Below, piece by piece: positions 14,700-23,450 of a stretch of 64,000 nt of DNA. Under the pieces are notes generated by a model. It ran no database searches, had not been told where the DNA came from, and was given only the letters and a program-made list of their open reading frames with translations. The stretch is from Litoribacter populi. Lineage in GTDB: Bacteria; Bacteroidota; Bacteroidia; Cytophagales; Cyclobacteriaceae. Every line of letters begins with the position of its first letter. Position 1 is the first letter of the stretch. The stretch spans positions 2,158,393-2,222,392 of the forward strand of contig NZ_VMKN01000001.1 in NCBI RefSeq assembly GCF_007483685.1, written 5' to 3'. The position numbers were made by a program, and so were the translations under genes.

Positions 14700-17600
14700 T
14701 TAAACCAATTCCCTCAGATCAACGGGGACTACCCTGGATACTCCTGCTTCAATCATGGTAATGCCATAAATAATATCCGTGCTCGCCATAGTGCGCTTAT
14801 TATGCGTCACAATGATAAACTGGGATTCTTCTGAGAAGGCTTGGATGATGTTATTGAACTTATCGATATTGGCATCATCAAGGGGGGCATCCACCTCATC
14901 GAAAATACAGAAAGGTGCAGGCTTGAGTAGGTAGATGGCAAACAACAGGGAAGTTGCCGTTAGTGTCTTTTCTCCACCGGAAAGCTGGTTGATTGTCAAT
15001 GGTCGTTTACCTTTCGGTTTGGCCATGATTTCAATAGTGGATTCCAAGGGGTTAGACGGATCTGTCAATCTCAAGTCACAGTCATCCTCAGCTGTAAATA
15101 AGCTACGGAAAACCTTCATAAAATTAACCTTAATCTTATCAAAGGCATCCAAAAAGGTCTCTCTAGCCACCAAATCGATCTCTTTGATTGTGGAAACTAA
15201 AGACTCTTTTGCCTTTATCAAATCCTCTTTCTGCTCAGTAATAAAGGTGTGGCGCTCCTTAATCTCATTATAGGCCTCCATGGCCATAGGGTTGATAGGA
15301 CCGATTTTATCCAACTTTTCCTTAGCCCTGTTTACCTCAGTCCGAATAGTAGATTCCTCCTTATCAAGGTATTCCTCATTGACCTCGGGGTCCTCCTCCA
15401 TCAACTTATCCAAGTCAATCTCGAATTCCACGCTTAGTCTTTCCTTCATGCTGCTCATCTTGAGTTTGACCTCATTGAGTGCCTGCTGGAGTTCCATGAT
15501 GATGGTATCGATGTTTTCTTTCTGCTTCTGGAATTCCCGCATACCTTTTTCAATGGCATCAATGTCACCCCGCGCAGCATAATAATCCTTCTCAGCCTCG
15601 TTGACGCCATTCTCAATGGTTTCCTTTTCGGAATACATCTCGATAAGCTCATCGTCTTTGATCTCATTGTTGTCCAGCAGCCCACGAATCTCCTGGTCAA
15701 TTCCACTCAATTCAGTTTGTGAAACCTCAATTCGCTGCTTACTTCCCTCAAAAGCATTTTGCTTGAAAGTAATTTCCTGTTCCAGGCTGGAGACTTTATT
15801 GAGTTGTTGATGATATTGGATGTTTTCCTGATTATAGGCATTGGACCTCACGGTGAGATTTTCACTTTCGAGCTGCAGGTTTTCGGTCAACTCAGCCAGT
15901 TCATTTTCCAAATCCTCGAATCCGGCCTTGCTTTCCTGTAACTTTGGACCGAGTTCCGATACCTCATCATTGAGCGTTTCAATCCTCTCCAATATGCCCT
16001 CCCTCTTGTTGGCATTGGTGGAAAGCATCTCAAAAAGTTGCTCCTTTTTAGTGCGTACGGATATGTAATCCTGATTCACCTCATTGATTTCCTGCTGAAG
16101 CTCTTCGATTTGGGATTTATAGGAGACTTCCTTAAGCTTCATCAGGTCACCCACTTTTCGGTCAAGGTCGGCTCGGGTTTGGCTTACTTTTTTGTTCAGT
16201 TCCTTGATGTCCCGCTCAAGTTTCTCCAGGTTTTTGGCCCGACCAATTCTTTTTCCTTCAAAAAGCCCCACCGAACCTCCGCTGAGGCTGAATTTTCTTT
16301 TGGTTACTTTCCCGCTTTCGGTAATGAATATGGCATTTTCATCCTTAGGAATGTCTCTGTATTCCCCTCTCACGATATAGACATCATCGAGGATGAAGCT
16401 GATCAGCTTGGCATATTTGACATCAAACTCGATGATCTCTGTAGCCGCAATGGCATTTGGAAAAAGCTTGTTGACCGATGGCTTGAACCTTTCAAAATGC
16501 TCAAGGATGAAGAAATTGGCCTTACCTCTAGCCGAATCGCTCAAAAGGTTAACCGCTGCCACAGCCTGATCCTCCGTGTCGACCACGTAATAGTTCATAT
16601 ACCCCTCGAGGTAATTTTCAATCGTTACACGATAGTTTTCCTCTGTGGTCAGAATATCCGAAAGCAAAGGGGTGTCTTTGCCCCAGCTGCTATTCTTTTT
16701 CAGAAACTTGATTGCTTCCGGAAACCCTTCCAGATTTTCAACCAAAGATTTGGTCAGGTTGTATTCATTCTGTTTGGCATCCAGTTTTCGGCTTATCTGG
16801 GTTACCTCTTCTTTGATCAGATCAATGGTGTGAGTAGTTTCCTCAATTTTTTCAAGCTGTTCATTTTCAGAAGACTTGATTTGGGTCAATTTACTCGACT
16901 TCTGGTCAAGATCTTCCTTAAGTATTAAGAGCTTATCCTCAAATTCTGCCAAGTTGGCCTCTTGAGAATCATCATCCAGGGTGGTTTTTTCCAATTCCTG
17001 CTTGAGGGTAGAAAGCTGGATCTGCTTGATCTCAAGATCTTTCGAAACCTGGTAAATGGTATCTTTTCTCTGGGTAAAATCCCTGCTTAGCACCTTCTGC
17101 TTTTCCTGAAGCAGGGCATGGTTTTCCTTTTGCTCCTCGTAAGTTGCCTTCAGGTTTTCTACCACCATTTCTTTCTCCAAAAGCTGCTTTTCGGCACTTT
17201 CCATTTCCTGCTGAAGAGAGCGTATGCTGAACCCAGCCCTGTCATTGCTCTTGCGGTCCTGGTCTATCTGCTCGCGAAGTTTCTGCGCTCTGTCCTCCAA
17301 AAATCGCAGCCTCTCATTCTTTATCTTTTTGTCGCTCTCAAACTGCCTGATTTTATTGACCTGTTCGTTCAGGGCTTTCTGGCGGCTGGCCAAAAGTTTC
17401 TCTCGGTGGATGAGGTCTGCTTTTAACTGCTCCAGTTGCGCCTCCCTTTCCGATAAGTGGGTGTTGTAGCTGAGTTTGCGGTCCTGCTCTTGAGTGATTT
17501 TACCACTTAGGTCTAGGAGTGTTTCGGTCTGCTTGCTGACGCTCTTTTTTGCCAAAGCGATGCTTGCAGCTTTGTAATCTTTCTTGATTTGAAAGTACTT

Positions 17601-18239
17601 CTCGGTCTGCTTAGCTTGCTTTTCCAGCTGTTTGAGGTTTTTCTCTATTTCAAAAAGTACATCTTCCACCCGGTCAAGATCCGCATCGGTATCCTCTAAT
17701 TTCTTAAGGGTTTCTTTCTTTCTGGTTTTGAATTTTGAAATCCCTGCTGCTTCTTCAAAAAGATCTCTACGGCTGTTGTTTTTATCATTAAGAAGCTCAT
17801 CAATCATTTTGAGCTCGATGATGGCATAACTGTTTGAGTTTATGCCAGTATCCATGAAAAGGTTGGTGATATCCTTTAGACGGCAGGCAATCCCATTCAA
17901 CAGGTATTCACTCTCCCCAGACCGGTAATACCGGCGGGTGATGGTGACATGCGTGTACTCGGTGGGCAGGAGGTTTTTGGTGTTTTCAAAAGTGAGTGAT
18001 ACTTCGGCCAAGTTGGTAGGCTTCCTGTTTTTGGTCCCATTAAAGATGACATTTTCCATTTTGTCGGAACGTAGCATCCTGGTTTTTTGCTCACCCAGCA
18101 CCCAGCGGATGGCATCGACCACATTGGATTTGCCGCAGCCGTTGGGACCTACGATACCCGTGATGCCTTTGTCAAAATGGATGACTATCCGGTCCCCAAA
18201 ACTTTTAAACCCCTTAACTTCTAGCTTGGTAAGCTGCAT
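14700..18239 (-). CDS. smc: Chromosome segregation protein SMC
   Basis: An 1179-residue protein of the usual SMC length and plan. Walker A is GPNGCGKSN (31-39), followed by the Q-loop VLGEQKTRM. Two long coiled coils flank a hinge (about 500-660, containing GFPEAIKFLKKN and GGSVGLFEGKRIGR). The C-terminal head has the signature LSGGEKTLTA and Walker B FCIFDEVDAPLDD. SMC dimers load on DNA and extrude loops for chromosome compaction and segregation. The partners ScpA and ScpB are not in the window. The gene stands alone on the minus strand behind a good promoter. Confidence 0.97.
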   Translation of the reverse strand: MQLTKLEVKGFKSFGDRIVIHFDKGITGIVGPNGCGKSNVVDAIRWVLGEQKTRMLRSDKMENVIFNGTKNRKPTNLAEVSLTFENTKNLLPTEYTHVTITRRYYRSGESEYLLNGIACRLKDITNLFMDTGINSNSYAIIELKMIDELLNDKNNSRRDLFEEAAGISKFKTRKKETLKKLEDTDADLDRVEDVLFEIEKNLKQLEKQAKQTEKYFQIKKDYKAASIALAKKSVSKQTETLLDLSGKITQEQDRKLSYNTHLSEREAQLEQLKADLIHREKLLASRQKALNEQVNKIRQFESDKKIKNERLRFLEDRAQKLREQIDQDRKSNDRAGFSIRSLQQEMESAEKQLLEKEMVVENLKATYEEQKENHALLQEKQKVLSRDFTQRKDTIYQVSKDLEIKQIQLSTLKQELEKTTLDDDSQEANLAEFEDKLLILKEDLDQKSSKLTQIKSSENEQLEKIEETTHTIDLIKEEVTQISRKLDAKQNEYNLTKSLVENLEGFPEAIKFLKKNSSWGKDTPLLSDILTTEENYRVTIENYLEGYMNYYVVDTEDQAVAAVNLLSDSARGKANFFILEHFERFKPSVNKLFPNAIAATEIIEFDVKYAKLISFILDDVYIVRGEYRDIPKDENAIFITESGKVTKRKFSLSGGSVGLFEGKRIGRAKNLEKLERDIKELNKKVSQTRADLDRKVGDLMKLKEVSYKSQIEELQQEINEVNQDYISVRTKKEQLFEMLSTNANKREGILERIETLNDEVSELGPKLQESKAGFEDLENELAELTENLQLESENLTVRSNAYNQENIQYHQQLNKVSSLEQEITFKQNAFEGSKQRIEVSQTELSGIDQEIRGLLDNNEIKDDELIEMYSEKETIENGVNEAEKDYYAARGDIDAIEKGMREFQKQKENIDTIIMELQQALNEVKLKMSSMKERLSVEFEIDLDKLMEEDPEVNEEYLDKEESTIRTEVNRAKEKLDKIGPINPMAMEAYNEIKERHTFITEQKEDLIKAKESLVSTIKEIDLVARETFLDAFDKIKVNFMKVFRSLFTAEDDCDLRLTDPSNPLESTIEIMAKPKGKRPLTINQLSGGEKTLTATSLLFAIYLLKPAPFCIFDEVDAPLDDANIDKFNNIIQAFSEESQFIIVTHNKRTMASTDIIYGITMIEAGVSRVVPVDLRELV

Positions 18240-18268
18240 TTACTCTTCTGATAATATTCAAAAACAAA

Positions 18269-18298
18269 CAAAATTAAACAGATCGAGGCAATTACCAA
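18269..18298 (-). promoter_or_regulatory. Bacteroidota-type promoter of smc
   Basis: On the minus strand TTG (18296-18298) is 19 bases before TAATTTTG (18269-18276), a full TAnnTTTG match about 30 bases before the smc start codon. Confidence 0.6.
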
Positions 18299-18399
18299 GT
18301 TTGCCCTAATAATTCTCACTCTGCTTCCCGCATTTCGCACTTTAAAATGGTCGAAAAGGGAAAATTTAATTACCTTAGTGAGGAATAACAGATAATTTC

Positions 18400-18951
18400 A
18401 TGGACGCGGGTACTCTCATTTATATTGCTTTAGTCATTTTATACTTTCTTTTCACGGCCTTTAGAAAAAAGGATAAGCCGCAGGAAGATGAAAGGTTTGA
18501 AGGTGAACAGGAGGGGGAACGTCGCCCGGCCTCTTTCGAGGATATGCTGAAGGAGATCCGTCGGGAACAGCAGGAGCGGACCCGGGATTTTGAGGATTCA
18601 GGTCAGGGAGAAGTATTGGAGGAAGTAGATACCTATGAAGAACACCAGTATTCAGAACCCAAACCTGAGCCAAAACCCAAGCCAAAACCGAAGCCTCAGT
18701 CCGAGCCCACCAACCCTTATCGCAAATATTATGAAGGAGGGGAGGGCAGTCTCAAAAACACAGAGAAGGCCCCGCTCAAGACCCTAGATGAGCAGGTCGA
18801 CATCAGTATTGATGATAAAATCATCGGTGAAGTAGAGGATGTCGCCGAGGTTCAAAGTGCTGTAAACCCTTACGCAAAACTCCTTAAAAACCCGAGTACG
18901 GTAAAAGACGCGGTGATTTTAACGGAAATCCTAAATAGGAAATACTTTTAA
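18400..18951 (+). CDS. Hypothetical membrane-anchored, charged protein
   Basis: A 183-residue protein with one N-terminal membrane segment (LIYIALVILYFLFTAF, about 5-20) and a long soluble tail rich in Glu, Lys and Pro. It includes a PEPKPKPKPKPQ-type run near residues 85-100, a probable extended linker. The C-terminal 30 residues (NPYAKLLKNPSTVKDAVILTEILNRKYF) look like a short folded or binding segment. It is divergent from smc, 160 bases away. Similar short proteins next to smc occur in Bacteroidota as far as I recall, but no function is known. Confidence 0.75.
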   Translation: MDAGTLIYIALVILYFLFTAFRKKDKPQEDERFEGEQEGERRPASFEDMLKEIRREQQERTRDFEDSGQGEVLEEVDTYEEHQYSEPKPEPKPKPKPKPQSEPTNPYRKYYEGGEGSLKNTEKAPLKTLDEQVDISIDDKIIGEVEDVAEVQSAVNPYAKLLKNPSTVKDAVILTEILNRKYF

Positions 18952-18960
18952 ACGTTCTGC

Positions 18961-19004
18961 CAAGTCTCCGACTTGCGAATCCCTGAGTATAGAGTCTCCG
19001 ACTC
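18961..19004. repeat. Pair of TCC-loop hairpins
   Basis: CAAGTC-TCC-GACTTG (18961-18975) and GAGTC-TCC-GACTC (18992-19004) are perfect small hairpins with the same TCC loop and different outer arms. The TCC loop also appears in two hairpins of the cluster at 26982-27212. Confidence 0.7.
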
Positions 19005-19073
19005 GGGAAAGAAAAAAAAGGTCACGGAGTAGTACATAGTTTCAAAGAAGTCGCACAAAGTTAATGGTTGCCG

Positions 19074-19122
19074 TTGTTCCATGGCTTTGCCTTGGAACTT
19101 TGAAAATTGAGGCTGTGCTTCC
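19074..19122. repeat. Paired-hairpin repeat, copy 1
   Basis: GTTCCATGG-CTTTG-CCTTGGAAC (one mismatch), then TGAAAATT, then GAGGC-TGT-GCTTC. It is almost the same over 49 bases as 19656-19704. The two copies flank the 75-residue gene at 19195-19422. Confidence 0.8.
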
Positions 19123-19194
19123 TTTTAACTCTCTAAACATAAAAGGCGCCACCAATGTGATGCCTTTTTACATACTGTTGGGTTTTGGGTGCAG

Positions 19195-19422
19195 TTAATC
19201 GTGACCTTCCACTTTTACGATTTTGTTGTAAAGTCCCAATAACAAAAACGATGGAGCCCACTGGCCGATAAAAAGGGCCGTTTGGTCCTGCTTAAAGAGT
19301 TTTAGGGTAAAAGAAACCCCCATTGATGCCACTGCAGCCCAAAGATATACATCTGAGGGTAGTTTTGCAGTTTGGTCCTCTAAGGTTTTTGCTAGTTTGC
19401 CTTCTTTATGTTCCTGATTCAT
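19195..19422 (-). CDS. Small hypothetical membrane protein
   Basis: 75 residues with a polar N-terminus (KEGKLAKTLEDQTAKLPSDV) and two hydrophobic segments (YLWAAVASMGVSFTLKLF and ALFIGQWAPSFLLLGLYNKI). Proteins of this size and pattern are common in Bacteroidota but uncharacterised. It is flanked by two copies of a hairpin repeat and has no close operon partner. Confidence 0.7.
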   Translation of the reverse strand: MNQEHKEGKLAKTLEDQTAKLPSDVYLWAAVASMGVSFTLKLFKQDQTALFIGQWAPSFLLLGLYNKIVKVEGHD

Positions 19423-19655
19423 AACATTGTGGTTTTAGGTTGGAATAATGGTTTCATTTTCAGTTGAATTCCAAATTCTATTCCATGGCTATCATAGCTT
19501 ATGGATTAGCTTAAAAGTCATTTAATCAAGTAATTAACCTTCTCCCTTCCGAAAAATATACCTGTAATAGTACTTCCCAAATATTAAGGGATGTCCTATA
19601 AAGTAAACGTATCTCAAATTAGGATACATACTGTTACAAGATCGGGCCACACCTG

Positions 19656-19704
19656 TTGTTCCAAGGATTTGCCTTGGAACCCTGAAAATTGAGGCTGTGC
19701 CTCC
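19656..19704. repeat. Paired-hairpin repeat, copy 2
   Basis: GTTCCAAGG-ATTTG-CCTTGGAAC, then TGAAAATT, then GAGGC-TGT-GCCTC; both stems are perfect here. The gap 19423-19731 holds this element and no convincing gene. A 64-codon open frame across it is repeat-derived. Confidence 0.8.
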
Positions 19705-19731
19705 TCTTTTATCAATCATTTCTGCCACTAA

Positions 19732-20820
19732 TCAATGATCTGATAGCCTTTCTCTAATGATCTTAGTCCAGCCATTAAACTCTGGATCCCTCCGGCTGTT
19801 CTCATCTGAATGTTCTAGCAAATCCAGTTCGTAGGTTATAGATTCGTTTCTAAAAATACTTACTGTAGCTATTAAAACATTTCGACCAACTTCTTCTCCA
19901 TCTTCTTCCGTGATATGTCTTACGGTTACTTCAAATTCAGTAGAAATTTTTGGTCCTACTTCTGGTTCCTCGGGTTCTTCAATGGGGTCTTGACTTGGAG
20001 GCCTTCTTCTTCTAGACCGTCTTGGTGGTGGTACATCCTCATCACCTTCTATCCTTATTTGATGAATTAAATCTTCCTCATAACTACCAGGTATATAAAG
20101 TGCAGGCCTATACTTTTGTTGATCTGCATCAGTGGGAGTGAATGTCTGTTCAATTTGATATCCTCTTCTCCAGGTGTCTGGATCATCTTTAAAGAGGAAA
20201 TCAACTTTTCCTTCTTCTAGATTTAATATTCTAAAATTCAGCATTCCTGAAAGTCTAAACATCTCTATTTCGATTTCTACTGGCTCTTGGGCAACCTCAA
20301 ATATAGCTTCACCCACAAATTTATCGGATTCTGGATATCTCCCTCCTGTGGGCCGAGGGGAACCATTTAAATTTAAATTTGTAATAAAGGGATTAATCTG
20401 CTGGCTTTCCTGTCTTTTATAGGAAACAACGTTTTGGATTCCATCGCTGAATGTGTTACCAAATACCGTAGTTCTAAGTGAAAGATCTGTACTTTCGTCT
20501 AACCTCACATATGACATTTGTAAAATGTATTTCCGGTTAGGTATGAAATCCAATTCCAGCTGACTCAATTGTCTGGCTACTCCATTCGCATAATGAAATG
20601 TATCCTCCTCAAATATTTCTTTGATCGAAAATCCATACACTTCCTGATACCTTATCATACCGTTGAGGGGAGTTTCGCTAGTACTTAGATCTCCACCATT
20701 GAGCTTTATGACACCTTTTATCTTATCGCTTTCAGGGTCAGGTAAAGTAAACTCCTCTTGTTGGAGATTACAGCCTACTATTAATAGAGAAATTAAAAAA
20801 TATGCTTTTCTTAAGTTCAT
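19732..20820 (-). CDS. Paralogous lipoprotein 1 of 3
   Basis: A 362-residue protein starting MNLRKAYFLISLLIVGC, a lipoprotein signal with Cys at about residue 17. The body shares landmarks with the two genes upstream: a SDKFVGEAIFEVAQEPVEIEIEM-like segment, then FRLSGMLNFRILNLEEGKVDFLF, and near the end RNESITYELDLLE. A basic/proline patch (PPPRRSRRRRPPSQDP, about 268-283) is unique to this copy. A loose likeness to fimbrillin-like surface proteins of Bacteroidales is possible but unproven. It is the last of three tandem genes on the minus strand, 6 bases after the previous one. Confidence 0.75.
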   Translation of the reverse strand: MNLRKAYFLISLLIVGCNLQQEEFTLPDPESDKIKGVIKLNGGDLSTSETPLNGMIRYQEVYGFSIKEIFEEDTFHYANGVARQLSQLELDFIPNRKYILQMSYVRLDESTDLSLRTTVFGNTFSDGIQNVVSYKRQESQQINPFITNLNLNGSPRPTGGRYPESDKFVGEAIFEVAQEPVEIEIEMFRLSGMLNFRILNLEEGKVDFLFKDDPDTWRRGYQIEQTFTPTDADQQKYRPALYIPGSYEEDLIHQIRIEGDEDVPPPRRSRRRRPPSQDPIEEPEEPEVGPKISTEFEVTVRHITEEDGEEVGRNVLIATVSIFRNESITYELDLLEHSDENSRRDPEFNGWTKIIRERLSDH

Positions 20821-20826
20821 GATATT

Positions 20827-21885
20827 CTATTTACCAATTCTAATAGTTTCACCCTCGATTAATTCTTCATCCACAAAGTTTAGTCTAGGTCCAGACTCCT
20901 CTTCATTCTCACCCTCATCTAAATCAAAATCAGACATATCAATTTCGTAGGTCATAAGATGATTCCTTTTAAGTGAAATAGTGGAGCTGGTCAGCTTTCG
21001 GGAAGTATCCCCAGTCCCGTTTTGATTATGGGATTTATAATATATTTCTACATTGTATTCCTGAGTATTATTATCAGGATCTGCTTTTATATCATCTACA
21101 TATCTTTCATCAAACCGAGAAAGAGAAGTATAAGGTCTTAAATCTTTTATGTAATCCTCGTCATGGGTCAATACATATTTGACACTTCTTGTTTCAGAAA
21201 ATTCAGATTGGGTTGAAGGATTTACTATGATTTCTAACTCCCCATCTTGTAGGTTAATTGCCTGAAAAGCTAGTCCAGCAGAAAGTCGATACATGTCAAT
21301 TTCAAGAAAAGGCTTGTCTTCTTCAATATAGAGTTTGGTATATCCAATAAACTTGTCGGATTCAAATCTATCGTGATCGATATTAACTTGCTGATAACTC
21401 GCACTTTCCACGGAGGTTGTAAAAGGGCGGATTTCGGGCCTATTTCGTATTTGGCTTGGGTCATGAAGCCGGTAAATTGGCCAATCAGAGACTGGACCAA
21501 TTCTTCTCATGTTGAAAAGGAAAGCTTTTGACATGTCAAACTTCTCGTCAAATTGGACGCTGGATACCACAACTAGGTATTCCAACCTCTTTTGAAAGGG
21601 TATCTCTACTTCAGTAATATCATTAGTAGCCCCACTTGCGTGGTATATTGAGCCCCCGTCATGTAATTCGAATACATCATATCCGTAATATAAGGGTTGT
21701 TCCTTTTGTCGGTTTTGCAACTGACTTTCTCTTGCCTTTTCCCATTCGTCCCCATTTAGTTGAAAGCCCATAATCACCACATCTTCCGATATTTCATCAG
21801 TTTGATCAAGTGGTAGAGGGTCTACCAACTCTTCACTACACCCAAACCATAAAAAAGCTAAGCAAAATACTATGTGTTTTTTCAT
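20827..21885 (-). CDS. Paralogous lipoprotein 2 of 3
   Basis: A 352-residue lipoprotein (MKKHIVFCLAFLWFGCSEE, Cys about 16). It shares with its neighbours the start of the mature part (IMGFQLNGDEWEKARESQLQN against ITLGIELDGAEWKAAQEGRI in copy 3), the SDKFIGYTKLYIEEDKPFLEIDM segment, YRLSAGLAFQAINLQDGELEI, and the end SLKRNHLMTYEIDMSDFDLD. It is intact and gives the reference for what copy 3 has lost. It probably forms one transcript with copies 1 and 3. Confidence 0.78.
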   Translation of the reverse strand: MKKHIVFCLAFLWFGCSEELVDPLPLDQTDEISEDVVIMGFQLNGDEWEKARESQLQNRQKEQPLYYGYDVFELHDGGSIYHASGATNDITEVEIPFQKRLEYLVVVSSVQFDEKFDMSKAFLFNMRRIGPVSDWPIYRLHDPSQIRNRPEIRPFTTSVESASYQQVNIDHDRFESDKFIGYTKLYIEEDKPFLEIDMYRLSAGLAFQAINLQDGELEIIVNPSTQSEFSETRSVKYVLTHDEDYIKDLRPYTSLSRFDERYVDDIKADPDNNTQEYNVEIYYKSHNQNGTGDTSRKLTSSTISLKRNHLMTYEIDMSDFDLDEGENEEESGPRLNFVDEELIEGETIRIGK

Positions 21886-22061
21886 AAAAAATAATATTTA
21901 AAATATTAAAGTCTAACAGTACCTCTGTCATTCATTCCTTCTTCTACAAAATCCAAGGTTACCTCTCCACTTTTCCTTTCTCCATCATACTCCTCATCTG
22001 GATAGCCGCTTTCATTTTCATCTTCGTTGTTAATGTCTATGAAATCCGCCAGATCAAGCTC

Positions 22062-22943
22062 CTATGTTCGAAGGTGATTTCTTCTAAGTGCAATGGTATA
22101 ACCTGATAACAAAACAGTCTCGACAGTTTCATCTTCACTGTCCTGATCCATATAGATGATATCAATGTTGTATTCTTTTATACCCTCAATTGCCAAAGAA
22201 TTGTTTCTAAACAAGGGGGTAGATGGAAAAACGTTATATAGTGGTAAAATTTCTTGGACAGAGAGTTTGTTTGGAAGGAGTTTGTACTCCTTTTTTTGAT
22301 TCGTATCCTCAATACGGAAATGTATCTCTCCCGATTTTAGGTTTAGTGCTTTGAAGGCAATACCTGCGGAAAATCTGACCATATCGATGGAAATGGCCGA
22401 TTGGTCTGTGACGGTCAGGTCGACTTGGCCTATGAATTTGTCTGAGGCAGGCCAATTTTGGAGTTCAAAGTGATCATCTCTAGTACTGCCAATTGCGGTT
22501 ACATAAGGGTAGGCCCGTTTGTTTGGCTCAGGGTACGTTTCCAGATAATTGTAAATGGAGTCCGCGCTTTCTGTTGTTATACCAAATAGAGATATTTTAC
22601 CATCTTGTTGGTAGTCACCATTGAAGGATACCGTAGACATATCTATTTGGTATTGCTGGCCTGTTTCCAATTGAAGTTGTACGCTGGAAATATCCTTTGT
22701 TATTCCCGCTATAACAACAGTATCATTGTCTCCTTCGATCTTTTTGACCTGGTAGCTATAAAAAAGATGATCAATTTGTCTGGAGTTTATGCGCCCTTCC
22801 TGAGCCGCTTTCCATTCGGCACCATCTAATTCAATACCCAGCGTAATAATTTCATGGGACTCTAATAAATCCGGAACCTCTTCTACAAGTGCGCAGGAAT
22901 AGAAAAATGAACTTAAGAGTACTCCAAGTAAAAGCTTTTTCAT
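22062..22943 (-). CDS. Paralogous lipoprotein 3 of 3, shortened by an in-frame amber codon
   Basis: A 293-residue lipoprotein (MKKLLLGVLLSSFFYSCALV) with the shared landmarks ASDKFIGQVDLTV, VRFSAGIAFKALNLKSGEIHF and IALRRNHLRT. A TAG at 22062-22064 stops it exactly where copy 2 has the Tyr of NHLMTYEID. The frame then stays open for 51 more codons to a TAA at 21906-21908. That tail (ELDLADFIDINNEDENE then TLDFVEEGMNDRG) still aligns with the C-terminus of copy 2. So this is a recent nonsense change, a read-through, or a sequencing error. The untruncated frame would be 21906-22943. It is the first gene of the trio. Confidence 0.75.
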   Translation of the reverse strand: MKKLLLGVLLSSFFYSCALVEEVPDLLESHEIITLGIELDGAEWKAAQEGRINSRQIDHLFYSYQVKKIEGDNDTVVIAGITKDISSVQLQLETGQQYQIDMSTVSFNGDYQQDGKISLFGITTESADSIYNYLETYPEPNKRAYPYVTAIGSTRDDHFELQNWPASDKFIGQVDLTVTDQSAISIDMVRFSAGIAFKALNLKSGEIHFRIEDTNQKKEYKLLPNKLSVQEILPLYNVFPSTPLFRNNSLAIEGIKEYNIDIIYMDQDSEDETVETVLLSGYTIALRRNHLRT

Positions 22944-23131
22944 TAGGCAAAAATTAGTATTAAAAAGCTATTAACTTAACCAATATTGTGCCATAACTGG
23001 TAAAATATGATTTTATTAATGATTTAATAATAGTGTTATTTTGCTAAATGCGGTAGTTATGCATGAGGTCGAAAAGGGGTTGGCTGTTCCTTTTTAAACC
23101 CTTCGAGGTTGATAAGGATATTTAAAAGTCA

Positions 23132-23353
23132 TTACTCCGTCCCTAACTCATCGGATTTATACTTTCTATACAAGTTTTTCAGCCCATTAAAAAAGAAGAT
23201 TAAACAGAAAATCCCAAATATATATAATGACACAAAGATATGATGGGATTGATAGTCCTGCCTAATACCTGAAGCTAAATGGAATAGGTAAATTCCAGCA
23301 AAAAGATTGATGGATAATTTTGCGATTTCAAATAGTATTGACGATTTTTTCAT
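23132..23353 (-). CDS. Small hypothetical membrane protein
   Basis: 73 residues from the ATG at 23353: MKKSSILFEIAKLSINLFAG, then two hydrophobic stretches (SINLFAGIYLFHL and IFVSLYIFGIFCLIFFFNGL) and a charged end. The open frame extends up to 23536, but that part overlaps the phosphatase gene and crosses a repeat, so it is rejected as coding. Codon use and membrane pattern are the only support. Confidence 0.5.
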   Translation of the reverse strand: MKKSSILFEIAKLSINLFAGIYLFHLASGIRQDYQSHHIFVSLYIFGIFCLIFFFNGLKNLYRKYKSDELGTE

Positions 23354-23390
23354 TGCCCGTTTTTTTGAAGTAATTGATGAATTCGGACTC

Positions 23391-23443
23391 AAAGACCGAA
23401 GAAGTAGGCCTGTTTCCGTCTTCGGGCTTCCGTCTCCGGTCCA
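23391..23443. repeat. GAAGACCGAAG/CCGTCTTCGG tract
   Basis: Contains AAGACCGAAGAAG, then TTTCCGTCTTCGGGCTTCCG and TCTCCGGTCC. These are units of the GGAGACGGAAGACC family seen at 14549-14635, here partly in opposite orientation, so they can pair with each other. Confidence 0.5.
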
Positions 23444-23450
23444 TAAGCTT

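Noticed and set aside
16038-16928. A 296-codon plus-strand open frame inside smc
   Set aside because: It is antisense to the SMC hinge and coiled coil and has no recognisable domain; it is a shadow of a long real gene.
19534-19728. A 64-codon open frame on the minus strand
   Set aside because: It spans a hairpin repeat and its product follows the repeat sequence; there is no signal of a real protein.
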